Made by a program: the position numbers and the translations under genes
The notes under the pieces: model-generated
Databases searched by the model: none
What the model was told of the DNA's origin: nothing
Seen by the model: only the letters and a program-made list of their open reading frames with translations
Part shown: one piece after another, positions 9,065 to 22,266 of the stretch
Layout: every line of letters begins with the position of its first letter
Position numbering within the stretch: position 1 is the first letter of the stretch
Assembly (NCBI RefSeq): GCF_002104995.1
Contig: NW_024468335.1
Coordinates: 1-36,918 of the forward strand
Reading direction: 5' to 3'
Length of the DNA: 36,918 bases
Source: Linderina pennispora
Taxonomy: Eukaryota; Kickxellomycota; Kickxellomycetes; Kickxellales; Kickxellaceae

Positions 9065-10408
9065 TCACTCGTATGCTCGACGGGGCTGCGGGCTTGGCTC
9101 CTGGTACTCGGCGCCACTGCCTGGCGATTGCTGGAAATCGTGCTGTGTCTGGTACCCAAAGTATCCGTGGCCTGCAGGTGGTTGCGTGGCATAGGCATTG
9201 CTGGGTGCGTACGATACCTGCGGGGCAGGGTTTGCTGGCGGGTACGGCGTCTTGACAAAGGTGGAGTGGTGAGGGACGCCACCAGCACTAGGGTAAGACG
9301 CGCCCGCATTCTGGTCGAACTGCACGCCAGTGCCATACGATGTGTTTCCATATGACTGCGAAAGCTGTGTAGTGGTAGTTGTCTGCAGTGGCTGCTGTGG
9401 CGGTGGTTGTACATCATACGAGCTGTTGCTGACGGTGGCCCATGGATTGAACCCCTGCGGGCCGTCTTGTGCCATAGGCGTCTCATATGCGTAAGAGCTC
9501 CCAAATTGCATCTGCCCGGCTGTGTTTTGCTGCTGGCGGCCAGCGCTGTCAAACATGCTGTCGCGAGTCGGCTCCGTATCCAGCTTGTATGGATCTGTCC
9601 CCTCGCCGTGCGTCGGCACCACCACGGGGCGGAAGTCGGCGTCGGACGGCGGCAGCTCACCAATAGGCTCGACCCTTGTTGCCTTCAAGTCGCGCGCAAC
9701 AAAAGTCAGTGCCCACACCAAGCACGATATGGTCTCAGGCACGGTCGTCAAAAAAAACAGGTACAGGCGACGCTTGTCCGTGTCCAGCTTTATGACACGC
9801 AGCGCTACCAGCATGTAAAACAGACTGCGCACAAACAGCAGGAATGCAGTGATATAAAAGGACATGCGCACACGCGGCGCCTGGTACACCATGGCCTCGT
9901 GGACAGTGAAGCGCACAACTGTGCCCAAGTACACAACCGACAGGACAAGGAAGCCGATTTCGGCCACCTTTAGCGTTGTTTTAGGCGTGTCACTTGGAGT
10001 TTTGAGCCAGTCAATCTGGCCAGCAGCCTCCAGGCTGCCGAATACAACGCTGGCTACAGCCGACACTCCTGCCATCACAATGGTTATGCGGTTCCAGCTG
10101 ACGCCCGAGCGGATAGCAGCCCACTTTGCGAGTAGCAGGAGCGCACCAAACAGCAGGAACATGAAGGACGCAGCGTAGACCTTGTGGCCCTGGTCGTTCA
10201 TCGACTTGTCTTCCCGAATGGCGCCAATTGCTGATAGAAGCCAGCCGATGGCGCTGAGCACGGTGAACAGAAGTGCAGGGAGCAGTGGGGTAAAGCGGAA
10301 GCGCACCACTTGCCACAGCAGCAACAGAAAGCTGGCAGCCAGCACGCCGGCCACGACAATGCCGCCGATTTTGTCAATGTTTTTCTCTATGGACGACTCG
10401 GCAGCCAT
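9065..10408 (-). CDS. Seven-transmembrane protein with Gln/Pro-rich cytoplasmic tail
   Basis: Single exon, 447 residues. Seven hydrophobic segments are visible: about 14-35, 39-64, 77-100, 107-132, 146-171, 182-206 and 213-240. They are separated by short charged loops. A roughly 200-residue hydrophilic tail rich in Gln, Pro, Ser, Tyr and Thr follows (PPPQQP, QTTTTTQ, SYGNTSYG). The topology (short outside N-terminus, seven helices, long disordered tail) resembles fungal orphan seven-TM families such as the RTA1-like and PTH11-like groups. I see no diagnostic motif that assigns it to one of them. It could be a sensor or receptor. It is divergent from the Prp43 gene, with about 650 bases between start codons. 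Confidence 0.8.
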   Translation of the reverse strand: MAAESSIEKNIDKIGGIVVAGVLAASFLLLLWQVVRFRFTPLLPALLFTVLSAIGWLLSAIGAIREDKSMNDQGHKVYAASFMFLLFGALLLLAKWAAIRSGVSWNRITIVMAGVSAVASVVFGSLEAAGQIDWLKTPSDTPKTTLKVAEIGFLVLSVVYLGTVVRFTVHEAMVYQAPRVRMSFYITAFLLFVRSLFYMLVALRVIKLDTDKRRLYLFFLTTVPETISCLVWALTFVARDLKATRVEPIGELPPSDADFRPVVVPTHGEGTDPYKLDTEPTRDSMFDSAGRQQQNTAGQMQFGSSYAYETPMAQDGPQGFNPWATVSNSSYDVQPPPQQPLQTTTTTQLSQSYGNTSYGTGVQFDQNAGASYPSAGGVPHHSTFVKTPYPPANPAPQVSYAPSNAYATQPPAGHGYFGYQTQHDFQQSPGSGAEYQEPSPQPRRAYE

Positions 10409-13374
<2,966 letters not shown>

Positions 13375-13629
13375 ATGGTCTTTGAAGTGTACATGTGAGC
13401 TTTCCCCATTCAGAATTACACTCTTGGCACATGCTGTGATCACGACAGTAATATTCACTGATCAGATCAGCTGCTTTTCTGGTGCTCGATCCAAAGCGCG
13501 GTTTTACGATAAGTTTTTCAAATTCCACTCTTCTTTGCTTGCATTTGCAATTTGGCTCATTTTCGTTGAATCGGTTTTGCACAGACCGTCGCTGCTGTAG
13601 AAACACGCTTTGATAACAAGGACACTGAG

Positions 13630-14334
13630 ATGCTCGCACAACGGACACTACGGTATGCGCTGGCGCGCCCGATCACGCCTCTGGCCCTCGGCAGAACCCA
13701 GCAACAGCGCCTGTACACAGACAAGCCCACAGAGCCCGCTGCCCCCACAGCCGAGCCCACCACAAAGGCCAACGAACCTGCAAAGAAGGGTGACGCAAGC
13801 ACGGCGGCGTTTGGCTCGCTCCTGGACAGCCTCGGCAGCAGCAAGAGCGCGGGTCAGGCGCTGGGGCGGTACAGCAACCTGTTGAGCCGTGATGCGCCGA
13901 TGAAGGGTGACTATGCTGGATTCAGCGGATCGGGGAAGTACGGCGGCGTCTCGCGGCAGGGCGAGGTTGAGGAGGATCCGATGGACACGCTGGTGCTGCA
14001 TGTCCACGCGTCATCAAATAACACGATCCTGTCGCTGACGGACGCGAATGGCCGGGTGATTGTTAATGCCAGCGGCGGTACTGTCGGGTTCAAGAAGGCG
14101 CAGAGGGCTGGGTTTGAGCCTGCATATCAGGCCACGGTGCACATTGCGAACGCGGTCAGAGAGAAGGCGATTCCCGTGAATAAGGTCGAGCTGAGGCTGA
14201 AGGGATTTGGCGCTGGACGTGATGCTGTGTTCAAGGCGGTGCACAGTGTTACTAACTGGGCTGTCTGCCGTGTCGTTGATACCACCCCAGTTCCGTTCAA
14301 CGGGTGCCGTCCGAAGAAGGCGCGGCGTCTGTGA
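13630..14334 (+). CDS. Mitochondrial small-subunit ribosomal protein uS11m
   Basis: 234 residues. The N-terminal ~30 are basic and Arg/Leu-rich without acids (MLAQRTLRYALARPITPLAL), fitting a mitochondrial presequence. A variable linker follows. The S11 domain begins near residue 118 with LVLHVHASSNNTILSLTD, continues through the Gly-rich GTVGFKKAQRAG and LRLKGFGAGRDA, and closes with the diagnostic DTTPVPFNGCRPKKARRL. uS11 sits on the platform of the small subunit and contacts rRNA near the mRNA exit. It starts about 255 bases after the Prp43 stop on the same strand. Single exon; assignment to uS11m rather than cytosolic uS11 rests on the presequence and bacterial-type C-terminus. Confidence 0.93.
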   Translation: MLAQRTLRYALARPITPLALGRTQQQRLYTDKPTEPAAPTAEPTTKANEPAKKGDASTAAFGSLLDSLGSSKSAGQALGRYSNLLSRDAPMKGDYAGFSGSGKYGGVSRQGEVEEDPMDTLVLHVHASSNNTILSLTDANGRVIVNASGGTVGFKKAQRAGFEPAYQATVHIANAVREKAIPVNKVELRLKGFGAGRDAVFKAVHSVTNWAVCRVVDTTPVPFNGCRPKKARRL

Positions 14335-14532
14335 CGAGTAGTTTACACTTTTTACGCTACCTCCCAAAATGAAATCCATACTAGAAATACTCTGCTCGCG
14401 ATGCGAGCTCGGCTGCTAGTCAGCATGGATTGACATGTCGATACGAGCATCACGGCGAACCGGTCATTTGAACGTGTCGGATGGCTGTTGGTGCAATGGC
14501 GATCATGGATATCTCCCATCTTGATTGCCTAC

Positions 14533-15958
14533 TCAGCGCAGGCGCTTCAGCGCTGGTTCGCTGCTGCTGGCAGCAGAATCGCCTGCAGCTGCTGCACGCC
14601 TCTTGCGCGGGTTCTTTGTTGCCAGAGTGGTGCCAGAAGCATTGGCAGCAATGGCCGTAGAACGATAGAACCGTTAAGGAATACTGCCTGAATCACAGAG
14701 TGGCTGGAAAACGAATCTGAAGTTTAGAACTGCTGCGAGGTCGCGGTTCAAGAGCCGAGACGAATAGGCTCGCCTGCATTGTGCCATGGCCCGCTTACAT
14801 GACTCGCTTGTACAGCGGAGAAGGCCATGGCACTTCACAGTTGGGTTCTTCGATCTCTGGTGGGGCCGCGGGTTGGGAACATGCCGGAATGTCTGCTGCA
14901 GTGGCCTCAGTTGCATCTGATGGCATCTTCGCTGCTTCGTGTGCAGCCTTCTTGACCAATTTTTCGCCCTTTTCTGCTGCTTTCCTTGCCTCTGTTGCTG
15001 CCCTCTTTGCCTTGCTGATCTTGGTAACCTGCTCGCGTGTTTTCGAAATAAACACCTGCTTGATTATTTGCTTGTCTAAGCGCACATGGCCTGGGATCCA
15101 TGATGTCCGCAGAGGCAAGCATTGGGGAGGAGACTTGCCAAGCTGCTCATTCTCAATAAGCTGGCATAGACGAATGTATGCACGCAGATGCTTAAGTGGA
15201 TTTACCTTGGCATCATAGTATCGGCTGTCTTTGGCGAATCTGTACTTGGCATCATAGGCATTAAGGACTGGTGCCAGCTTGTTGTAGATTGCAAGCATCG
15301 GTGGGGTGAGCACACTGAGATCAGGGTGCCTAGAGGCAACTGCCTGGCGGAGCTTCTGTGCGGGTGTATAGATACACACTTGACATGCATTATTGAACTC
15401 AGCCTTGGACACATTGCCCACTGTACTGTGCAGTGTGTTTTTGCAGTTGCGAATATCAATCAATTTGGCCAGAATCCGCTGTAGGCAAGTGCCATAGTGC
15501 AACACAATGTTGTTCTTGTATGCTGTCATCAGCTCGGTATCCACGTATGTCGCCACTTGGTTCATTTCGCATACACCATGTAGCTCGATATCGCCATTAT
15601 GTAATATATAATCATAAATACGGTATCTAACTACATCACTGAAATCTGCGCTCGACAGGTCTGACCTGTCCTTCCAGTTAACGAAATCCTTGGCAGATAT
15701 TGTGGTATTTGCCTTCGGATTGTAGTAAATGGATAAATAAGTAGAACAAAAGAATCCCTTTTTCACAAGTATTGAAGGGTCAAAGGCATCATCGTCAGCT
15801 AGCTGATGGAGTAATATCCATCGTGCAAGCATGTATGCATGCTCTTTGATGATATTGACGCTGTGTACAAATTGCTCTAGGCGGGGCAACATAGAATCAC
15901 GGAAGCCAATACCACCAAGTGATGTCTTTATGACAGTAGTGCTGCGGGTAATATTCAT
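14533..15958 (-). pseudogene. Fanzor (eukaryotic TnpB-like nuclease) remnant
   Basis: The uninterrupted frame 15958-14795 (387 residues) looks like the N-terminal WED/REC half of a Fanzor protein. It includes the segment at about 251-306 with VNPLKHLRAYIRL and LPLRTSWIPGHVRLD, typical of Fanzor just before the RuvC part. It then runs into an Ala/Lys-rich stretch. In the next frame, from about 14848, a Fanzor/TnpB C-terminus follows: KCHGLLRCTSESC (second half of the zinc ribbon) and then LLNRDLAAVLNFR (RuvC-III with its Asp). After GSIP a TAA interrupts the expected continuation RFYRSTA, which stays open to a stop at 14533 with a basic PRKRR tail. RuvC-I and RuvC-II, with two of the three catalytic acids, are missing. 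So there is an internal deletion, a frameshift and a premature stop: a dead copy of a transposon-associated RNA-guided nuclease gene. Confidence 0.75.
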
Positions 15959-16715
15959 TTGAGAAATTCAATAGGCAAGTAAGAAGAGAAATGATGCTGT
16001 TCAGTTTTGCTTTATTGCAGATGCATAGCATTAAGAACTTTTTATTAAAAATGATCTGGCTTGCATGGTTCTTGGGGCCCTTAGCACTGATACAGTCTCT
16101 TGAATCAGTCTATACAGACTGGGTCCATTGTGGCTCAAATACTACCGCTTACGCATGTTCATAAGACAAATTAATTTATAAAATAAACCTACAAATATTT
16201 CATGGCCGCTAGAAGAGCTATATAGCCTTATTCAATAGGTGCTCATAAATAAATATCCTAAGAGTGTTGCGCAGCCGGTGATGACCACTATAATGACGCC
16301 ATGGAAGTTATCAGGCCGACCGACAATGAGAGCAGCTCTTGCGCTGAACCAATGGAGATATCTAGTGGGGACCTATGACCACTACAATACCAGCTTGTCG
16401 TCCTAGTTTCACCGATGAGGTCAGATGCCGCACAAGATCAAGAAGGAGTTTACAGAGCAACCCACCCAAACCCATGTTGAAGCTCAAAAGTTTTATTTTT
16501 AACTAACAAAAATGTTCTAGCGGATGGCCGGACACTTTTTCGACTATAAAATTTTATATATAGGTGAAGACACGGCGATGTGCATTATTTACGAAAGCAC
16601 TGAGCAAGGCTGCCAGAATAAGTCCTGGGGAATAGCCTGTCCAGCACTGGCAACACGATTTCACGGGGATACTGTCCATATCAGCTTTAACGACATATCT
16701 CAACGACATAACTAG
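15959..16715. other. AT-rich gene-free gap
   Basis: No supported gene. It lies upstream of the Fanzor remnant and may include the left part of the former mobile element. I could not identify terminal inverted repeats or a target-site duplication by eye. A TATA-like ACTATAAAATTTTATATATAG tract lies near 16540-16562 without an attached gene. Confidence 0.45.
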
Positions 16716-17405
16716 CTACTCGATCCTGGTGACAGCGTTCTCGGTAATGATCTTGTACAGCCGACCGCTCTCGCATTTGTCCTGAGCACCTGCCCACTTG
16801 TACAGCAGCTGCGCGACATCCTCCAGCGGCGTCCACGACGAAGTATCGGCACCTGGCATGCCAGCACGGTTTCCGGGGGTATCCAAAGTAACCGGCAGGA
16901 TCCCCACCACGCTCCCGTCAACACCGCTGTCGGCCATAGCCAGGCTCTTCACCATCTGGTGCACAGCAGCCTTGGCCATTCCATAGCCGATCATGCCCGG
17001 GGTTCCGGCCAGCGCAGGCACGGCGCCGGTCAGCGCCAGCAGACCGCCCTGACGCATGTGCAGGGCAGCAAGATTGGCGGCGATGATTGACGTGTTGATA
17101 GACTGCTTGATCGAGAGGTCGGCGTTGGCCAGGAACTCGGCGCTCTTTGCGTTGCCACCCTGCCAGCCGCCGGCCACGCACAGCACGGCGTCGACCTGGG
17201 AGCCTTGCAGGAATGCGGCTAGCTGGGTCTGCACGTGCTGGCCCTGCTGCGGCAGATCGTGGTCGGGCGACACGGTGATGCTGTGGTCAGCGGACGCGTT
17301 GGCAGCAATGTCGATGCTGATGACCCTCCATGCCTGCTGCTTGAAGTACTTGACGATGGCGGCTCCAAGCGCGCCGCGGCCTCCGTAGACGATCACTGAC
17401 TGCAT
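16716..17405 (-). CDS. QDPR: Dihydropteridine reductase
   Basis: NADH-dependent reductase that regenerates tetrahydrobiopterin from quinonoid dihydrobiopterin; short-chain dehydrogenase fold. From the ATG at 17405 there are 229 residues (animal enzyme about 240). The dinucleotide-binding motif VYGGRGALGAA is at 6-16. AGGWQGGNAKS is near 78-88, and the active-site Tyr141 and Lys145 lie in GTPGMIGYGMAKAAVHQ. The family signature LPVTLDTPGNRAGMP then SSWTPLEDVA follows. The frame is open upstream to 17552, but those 49 residues precede the nucleotide-binding strand that normally starts the protein, so 17405 is chosen. Same strand as EF-P upstream, with about 190 bases between them. Confidence 0.93.
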   Translation of the reverse strand: MQSVIVYGGRGALGAAIVKYFKQQAWRVISIDIAANASADHSITVSPDHDLPQQGQHVQTQLAAFLQGSQVDAVLCVAGGWQGGNAKSAEFLANADLSIKQSINTSIIAANLAALHMRQGGLLALTGAVPALAGTPGMIGYGMAKAAVHQMVKSLAMADSGVDGSVVGILPVTLDTPGNRAGMPGADTSSWTPLEDVAQLLYKWAGAQDKCESGRLYKIITENAVTRIE

Positions 17406-17597
17406 GGTTGTGTTAGTATAGTGCGAGGCTGGGATGGAGTGAAGTAGAGATGCAAGGAGGGGTTTATTTGCCAATGGAGCCCAGGGGGTGGGGCTATTTA
17501 AGAAGGAAACGCGCGGCGGGCACCTGCTCCTGAGACTGCTGGTGTTTCCCACGGCCAGCGATCCGCCCTAAACCGGGAACCTGCCGCTTACGGTAGG

Positions 17598-18242
17598 TCA
17601 CGCACGGCTCACATACATCGCCTGGTCGATGTCGACGATGATTGTCTCTCCTGGCTTGATAAAGTCGGGCACCGTCACCTTGGCGCCGTTCTCCAGGATA
17701 GCCGGCACATATGTGGCTCCCTTGTCCTTGGCAACGCGAACCTCGACGCTGCGCACCTTGTACGCATGCCGTGCTGGCAGCCGCCACGAGATCGGTCCGG
17801 GCTCAGGATCCAGCACCTGCACCACCACGTCCATGCCGTCCTCCAGGAAGGCCATCTTGTCTTTGCCGCCCTCGAGGTTCTCCAGCGGCATGCTCAGCTC
17901 CTCGAACGTCTGCATGTCCATCAGATGTGCCTTCGACTCGTCGCTGTACAGGTGCTGGAAGTCCCGCTGGATCAGCGTCATCACCTCGAACTCGTCGCTG
18001 CCGCGGAACCGCACCTGGGTACGTGCGCCTGTCACCGCGTGCTTCATTGTGAGCTTGATCACCGCCGCCCCGCGGCCCGTGCCGCCGTGGTCCTTGCCCA
18101 CCACGATCTGGGGCGTGTTCTGGTAGTCGATCACCTGTCCGATGCGCACCGCATTGGGGCCCACCATGAGGAACCGCCGCGCTGCTGTTGGCGGTGCCCG
18201 CAGGGGAGTCCGTGGAAAGTGTGCCAAGGCCGAGCGGAACAT
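17598..18242 (-). CDS. Mitochondrial elongation factor P (bacterial type)
   Basis: 214 residues: a basic presequence (MFRSALAHFPRTPLRAPPTAARR), then the three-domain EF-P fold. KOW-like domain I is about 27-90. The OB domains include FRGSDEFEVM near 80, FLEDGMDVVVQ in the middle and the C-terminal VTVPDFIKPGETIIVDIDQAMYVSRA. EF-P binds ribosomes stalled on proline runs; this copy is presumably mitochondrial because of the presequence and bacterial character. The domain I tip reads HGGTGRGAA, so the residue at the modified-Lys position is Arg57, as in the Arg-type bacterial EF-P group, with Thr instead of the usual Pro before it. It is divergent from the C2-domain gene, with about 300 bases between starts. 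Confidence 0.9.
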   Translation of the reverse strand: MFRSALAHFPRTPLRAPPTAARRFLMVGPNAVRIGQVIDYQNTPQIVVGKDHGGTGRGAAVIKLTMKHAVTGARTQVRFRGSDEFEVMTLIQRDFQHLYSDESKAHLMDMQTFEELSMPLENLEGGKDKMAFLEDGMDVVVQVLDPEPGPISWRLPARHAYKVRSVEVRVAKDKGATYVPAILENGAKVTVPDFIKPGETIIVDIDQAMYVSRA

Positions 18243-18548
18243 GTTCGAATTGGAAGAAGCCGCTGATTTTGAAATAGTAGGGGAACTGCGCGTGAGATAA
18301 GCAACCGTCAGAAATCAGAAAACAAAAAAAAACATCCCCTCGCATTTGTGCGCTGCATCTTCAAACAATGGGGGCGATTTTTCGCTGCTGACAACCCACA
18401 TGGCACCCGCATTTTTGATGAACCCTGCCTCTTTTTCCTCTTCTCCTTCGACCTCTTTAACCCGCCCTTTCTTGCACACCCTCTCTGCTCCGCCTTTTTT
18501 GTTTTACACTTTACACTTCACGCTGTTACTCGCAGAACGCAAAGAACC
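18243..18548. other. Divergent promoter between EF-P and the C2-domain gene
   Basis: No gene. Strongly pyrimidine-rich from about 18415 to 18535 on the plus strand, consistent with the 5' leader of the C2-domain gene starting at 18549. Confidence 0.5.
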
Positions 18549-20631
18549 ATGTCTTCCGCCATTGCCAGTGCAGAGGGCAAGCTGGAGGTGCACATAATTG
18601 GCGGCCGCAATCTGCCCAACCGCACTCGCTTCGGCAAGCAGGACTCGATAGTCGAGCTTGCCATCGGCACGACCAAGAAGCGGACCCAGGTCGACAAAAA
18701 GGGCGGTGCCACGCCGCAGTGGAACGACCGCCTGTTCTTCTCCATCGGCGGGCTCGGGAAGACCCAGCTGATGGTCAGGGCGCTGGAGCTCGACGGCCCC
18801 CACAAGTTTGAGGATATTGGGTCGTGCGTGGTCGACTTGGCGAGGATCTTTGAGGAGGAGGAGGTTGACGGTAAGTCATTTTGGCATGAGACCATTCCAC
18901 GACCCTTGGCTGCCAGTGGCCGAACCCCGCACAGGCTGTTCGATGTGCAAGGGAGTTTGCCTAGAACGCTGCCAGAGGCACCTTGGATTTCATCCAGCGA
19001 GCATGCAGGTCCTGTTTGGAAGCTGGCCAAGCATCTATTTTGTCTCGGAAAGGAATTTACCTGAAGCTACGCAACATCTAACACGTTCCAGGCTATTTTT
19101 AGGATGGTATGCGCTGAAGCATAAAGAGAAGCCTGCTGGTCAGATCTACATCGAGTTCACCTACACACCAAGGGTAAGAGAGATGCATTCTGCAAGAGTG
19201 GCAACAGGAAATCACCGGTCTCGCTGGCGGACTCTGCAATGACAGCAGCAGTCACCTGCAAACATGTATTCTGACATGCACAATCTATCGCCGCTCGTGT
19301 AGGATGGCCGGAAACGACCCAGCAAAGCAGATCTTGCGGAGGAAGACGAGCTCGACACAACGATTCCGGCTGTGGCCCCGAAGGTCAGCACACCGGCCGA
19401 TACATTGGCATCAGCGCCCTCGCCGCTGCCGCCCCAAACCCTCAATGGCAATTCTCAGCCAGGCACGGCAAACACTGCCCCGTCAGGAAAGACTTCTGCT
19501 GCCCCTGCGCGGCCAGCGCTGAGCGAGGTGCGGCCGTACTCGTCTGCCTCAGGGTACCGACCCGAGCTGGTTGCCCAGTACGCCAACAAGCACGGCAAGA
19601 AGCCACTGCCAGTGCCGGTGGCCAGTGGGACGATTTCAGGCGGCATGCCACCGGCCATGATGCCCATGGGCACGCAGTTTGGCCAGACCATGCTGCCGGG
19701 CCAATTTGCTATGGGCCAGCCCAACATGTTCGGGACCATGGCCAATAATGTGAGTCAGCCTGTGGCCCCCGTACCACCCATGGCCGGAATGCAAGGCCAG
19801 GTGCCGCAGCCCATGGGAACCCCGCAGCTAATGAACCTGTTCTCGCCTCCAAACTCTAGCGACATGGCTGTGCAGGGAAAGGTGCTGCCACAGCCGCCAG
19901 AGCCCGTGCCGGCATTCAACCCGGCGTATATGGGCGCCAGCATTGCTGCCCAGCCAGCGGCGGCTGCACCACCTGCCCCGCCAAAGGTCCTGCCTCAACC
20001 ACCAGTCGCCCCCAACAGCCGAGTCACCAACATGGGTCTCGCTGATCAGCCTGCCGGATATCCAACGCCTAACCAGTCTCCAGGCCACATCCAGCAGCAA
20101 CCAATGGTTCAGCAGCAGCCACCGCCACAGCCACAGCAGATTATGACGATGTCGCAGCCGGCCAACATGTCGAGTATCAGCCTGCCGCAGATGCAGTTTC
20201 CGAACGATTCAATGATGTTTGTGCCCGACCCGATGATGTCCAATGCTGGCGGATTCATTCCTGGTGGTGCCACGCCTGTGCCTATGATGATGATGCACGG
20301 CCAACCACAGATCCAGCAGATGACAGCGGCTCCGCAAATGCAGCTACAGCCGGCCATCTACGGCACTATGCAGCCGCAGATGCAGACCATGTACCAGCAA
20401 GCCGACTTGCAAATGCAGATGGTGCCCCCCCAGATGATGCAACCCCAGATGATGTACCCGCCCGGCGCCGTGCCCGATCCCAGTGCCCCACCAATGATGA
20501 TGTCGTATGAGAACCTACAGTTCTCCCAGCCAAATTTCCAGCAGCCGCAGCAGCCACAGCAGCCGCAGCCGCAGCCGCAATTCAACCCGGCTGCCTACGG
20601 AATGCAGCAGCAGTACTACCCGTCGTCATAG
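18549..20631 (+). CDS. C2-domain protein with Pro/Gln/Met-rich tail (Fic1/Inn1-like)
   Basis: Three exons: 18549-18870, 19103-19173 and 19303-20631. Introns have GTAAGT...TTTAG and GTAAGA...TGTAG ends. Spliced length is 573 residues. Exons 1 and 2 encode one C2 domain, from GKLEVHIIGGRNLPNRTRFGKQDS through TPQWNDRLFFSI to WYALKHKEKPAGQIYIEFTY. The join at Gly-Trp restores the normal C2 ending, which supports the intron. The canonical Ca-binding Asp set looks incomplete, so Ca-independent binding is likely. Exon 3 is disordered, with repeated VLPQPP, PQMQ and MMM runs and many PxxP motifs. C2 plus Pro-rich tail is the architecture of fungal cytokinesis proteins Fic1/Inn1, which link the ring to septum synthesis. 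That identity is inferred from architecture. Confidence 0.8.
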
Positions 20632-20967
20632 GAGGTAGATAATCAAGACATACATGCACTGCCCTATGCCCCTTGTAGATGATATTTAAAATGCTGTTCT
20701 TTTTCTCCAAACCTAAACCCCATCGTTCTTGCAATGCTATACACCATAAACCATCGCCCATGCATCTGAAAAAGGGACCAGCCGAGTGCGCCTGGTGGCC
20801 CGTGAGCTGGAACAGGGCCGCGGCTCAGGCGGTTCGCGATGACCGCATCGGGAGGATTGTGTGGCCATTTGGGCTGCTGATTTTCTCGCACTCTTTTCTG
20901 TCTCCGCAACTGCTCAAATTTCAGACCTTTTGCATTTACAATCTCTGTTGACGCGCGCAGACGAAAA
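20632..20967. other. Intergenic, promoter of the V-ATPase d gene
   Basis: No supported gene. 3' flank of the C2-domain gene and 5' region of the gene starting at 20968. Confidence 0.5.
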
Positions 20968-22127
20968 ATGAACGAGATTTACTTCAACGTCGACGGTGGC
21001 TTCCTGGAGGGCATCCTGCGCGGGTACCGCGACGGCCTGCTGACCACGCACCAGTACATGAATCTGACCCAATGCGACACTATGGATGGTGAGTTTTGTT
21101 TGAGGAGCCGGAAAGCCAGCATTCAGCTAGCCTCTTTGTCATCAGCATACGCTCATGCCACCCACATTTCTCTGCCGTAGACTTGAAGCTGCAGCTTGCG
21201 ACCACAGACTACGGACCGTTCCTGCAGAACGAGCCCTCACCCATGTCGACCTCCACGCTGTCGGCGCGGTGCACAGACGCGCTGGTTCAGGAGTTCCAGT
21301 TCCTGCAGCAGAACTCGGCCGAGCCGGTCTCAAAGTTCCTTGACTATATCACATACGGGTACATGATCGACAACGTGATCCTGCTGATTACAGGCACGCT
21401 GCACGAACGCGACACCCACGACCTGCTGGACAAGTGCCATCCGCTCGGGTTCTTCGACACGATGCCTGCGCTGTGCGTGGCGACGACCGTCCAGGAGCTG
21501 TACAACACAGTGATGGTGGACTCGCCGCTGGCGGGGTATTTCCGCGAGTGCCTGTCAGCAGAGGATCTGAACGAGCTGAACATCGAGATCATCCGCAACA
21601 CGCTCTACAAGGCATATCTGGAGGACTTTAACAGGTACTGCGAGACGCTGGGCGATCCGACGGCGTCAGTGATGGGCGAGGTGCTAAAGTTTGAGGCCGA
21701 CCGCCGGACGGTCAACATTACGATCAATTCGTTCGGCACCGAGTTGTCCAAGGAGGAGCGCGCGAAGCTGTACCCGCGCCTAGGCAACATGTACCCCGAG
21801 GCGCAGACAAAGCTGGCCCGCGTCGACGACATGGACCAGGTGAAGGCTGTGCTGGAGCAGTACAGCGAGTACCGGATGATGCTGGCTGGTGTCAATCTGC
21901 ATGCGTCGTCAGGCGGTGCTGGTGGCAACGATCTGTCGCTGGAGGACCGGTTCTTTGCGCGCGAGGTCCAGCTCAACAAAGAGTCGTTTGAGCAGCAGTT
22001 CCACTACGGCGTGTTCTACTCGTGGCTTCGCCTGAAGGAGCAGGAGATCCGCAACATCGTGTGGATTGCCGAGTGCATCTCCCAGCAGCAGAAGGACAAG
22101 GTCGGAAACTACACTGCCATCTACTAA
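20968..22127 (+). CDS. VMA6: V-type ATPase V0 subunit d
   Basis: Two exons, 20968-21088 and 21181-22127, with a 92-base intron (GTGAGT...CCGTAG). The spliced product is 355 residues, near the usual 345-351. Exon 1 gives MNEIYFNVDGGFLEGILRGY and RDGLLTTHQYMNLTQC; exon 2 resumes at DLKLQLATTDYG. Further family segments are FLDYITYGYMIDNVILLITG, KCHPLGFFDTMPAL, DSPLAGYF, LNELNIEIIRNTLYKAYLEDF and the C-terminal IRNIVWIAECISQQQKDKVGNYTAIY. Subunit d is a soluble protein capping the c-ring and coupling it to the central stalk of the proton pump on vacuolar and other acidic membranes. Confidence 0.96.
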
Positions 22128-22266
22128 ACACCATATATAACCACCTATATTCCCAATATCAGCTTTGGCACTCTGGCTCCCCTCAGACCTGTTGCCTTTT
22201 CTTACCTAGTATCAATTTCTCTAACGTTTTCTTAATGTGGAACACTACCATCGTATGCAAGACATG

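Noticed and set aside
16524-16715. 63-codon plus-strand frame in the AT-rich gap
   Set aside because: Too short, no domain, no promoter or conservation evidence.
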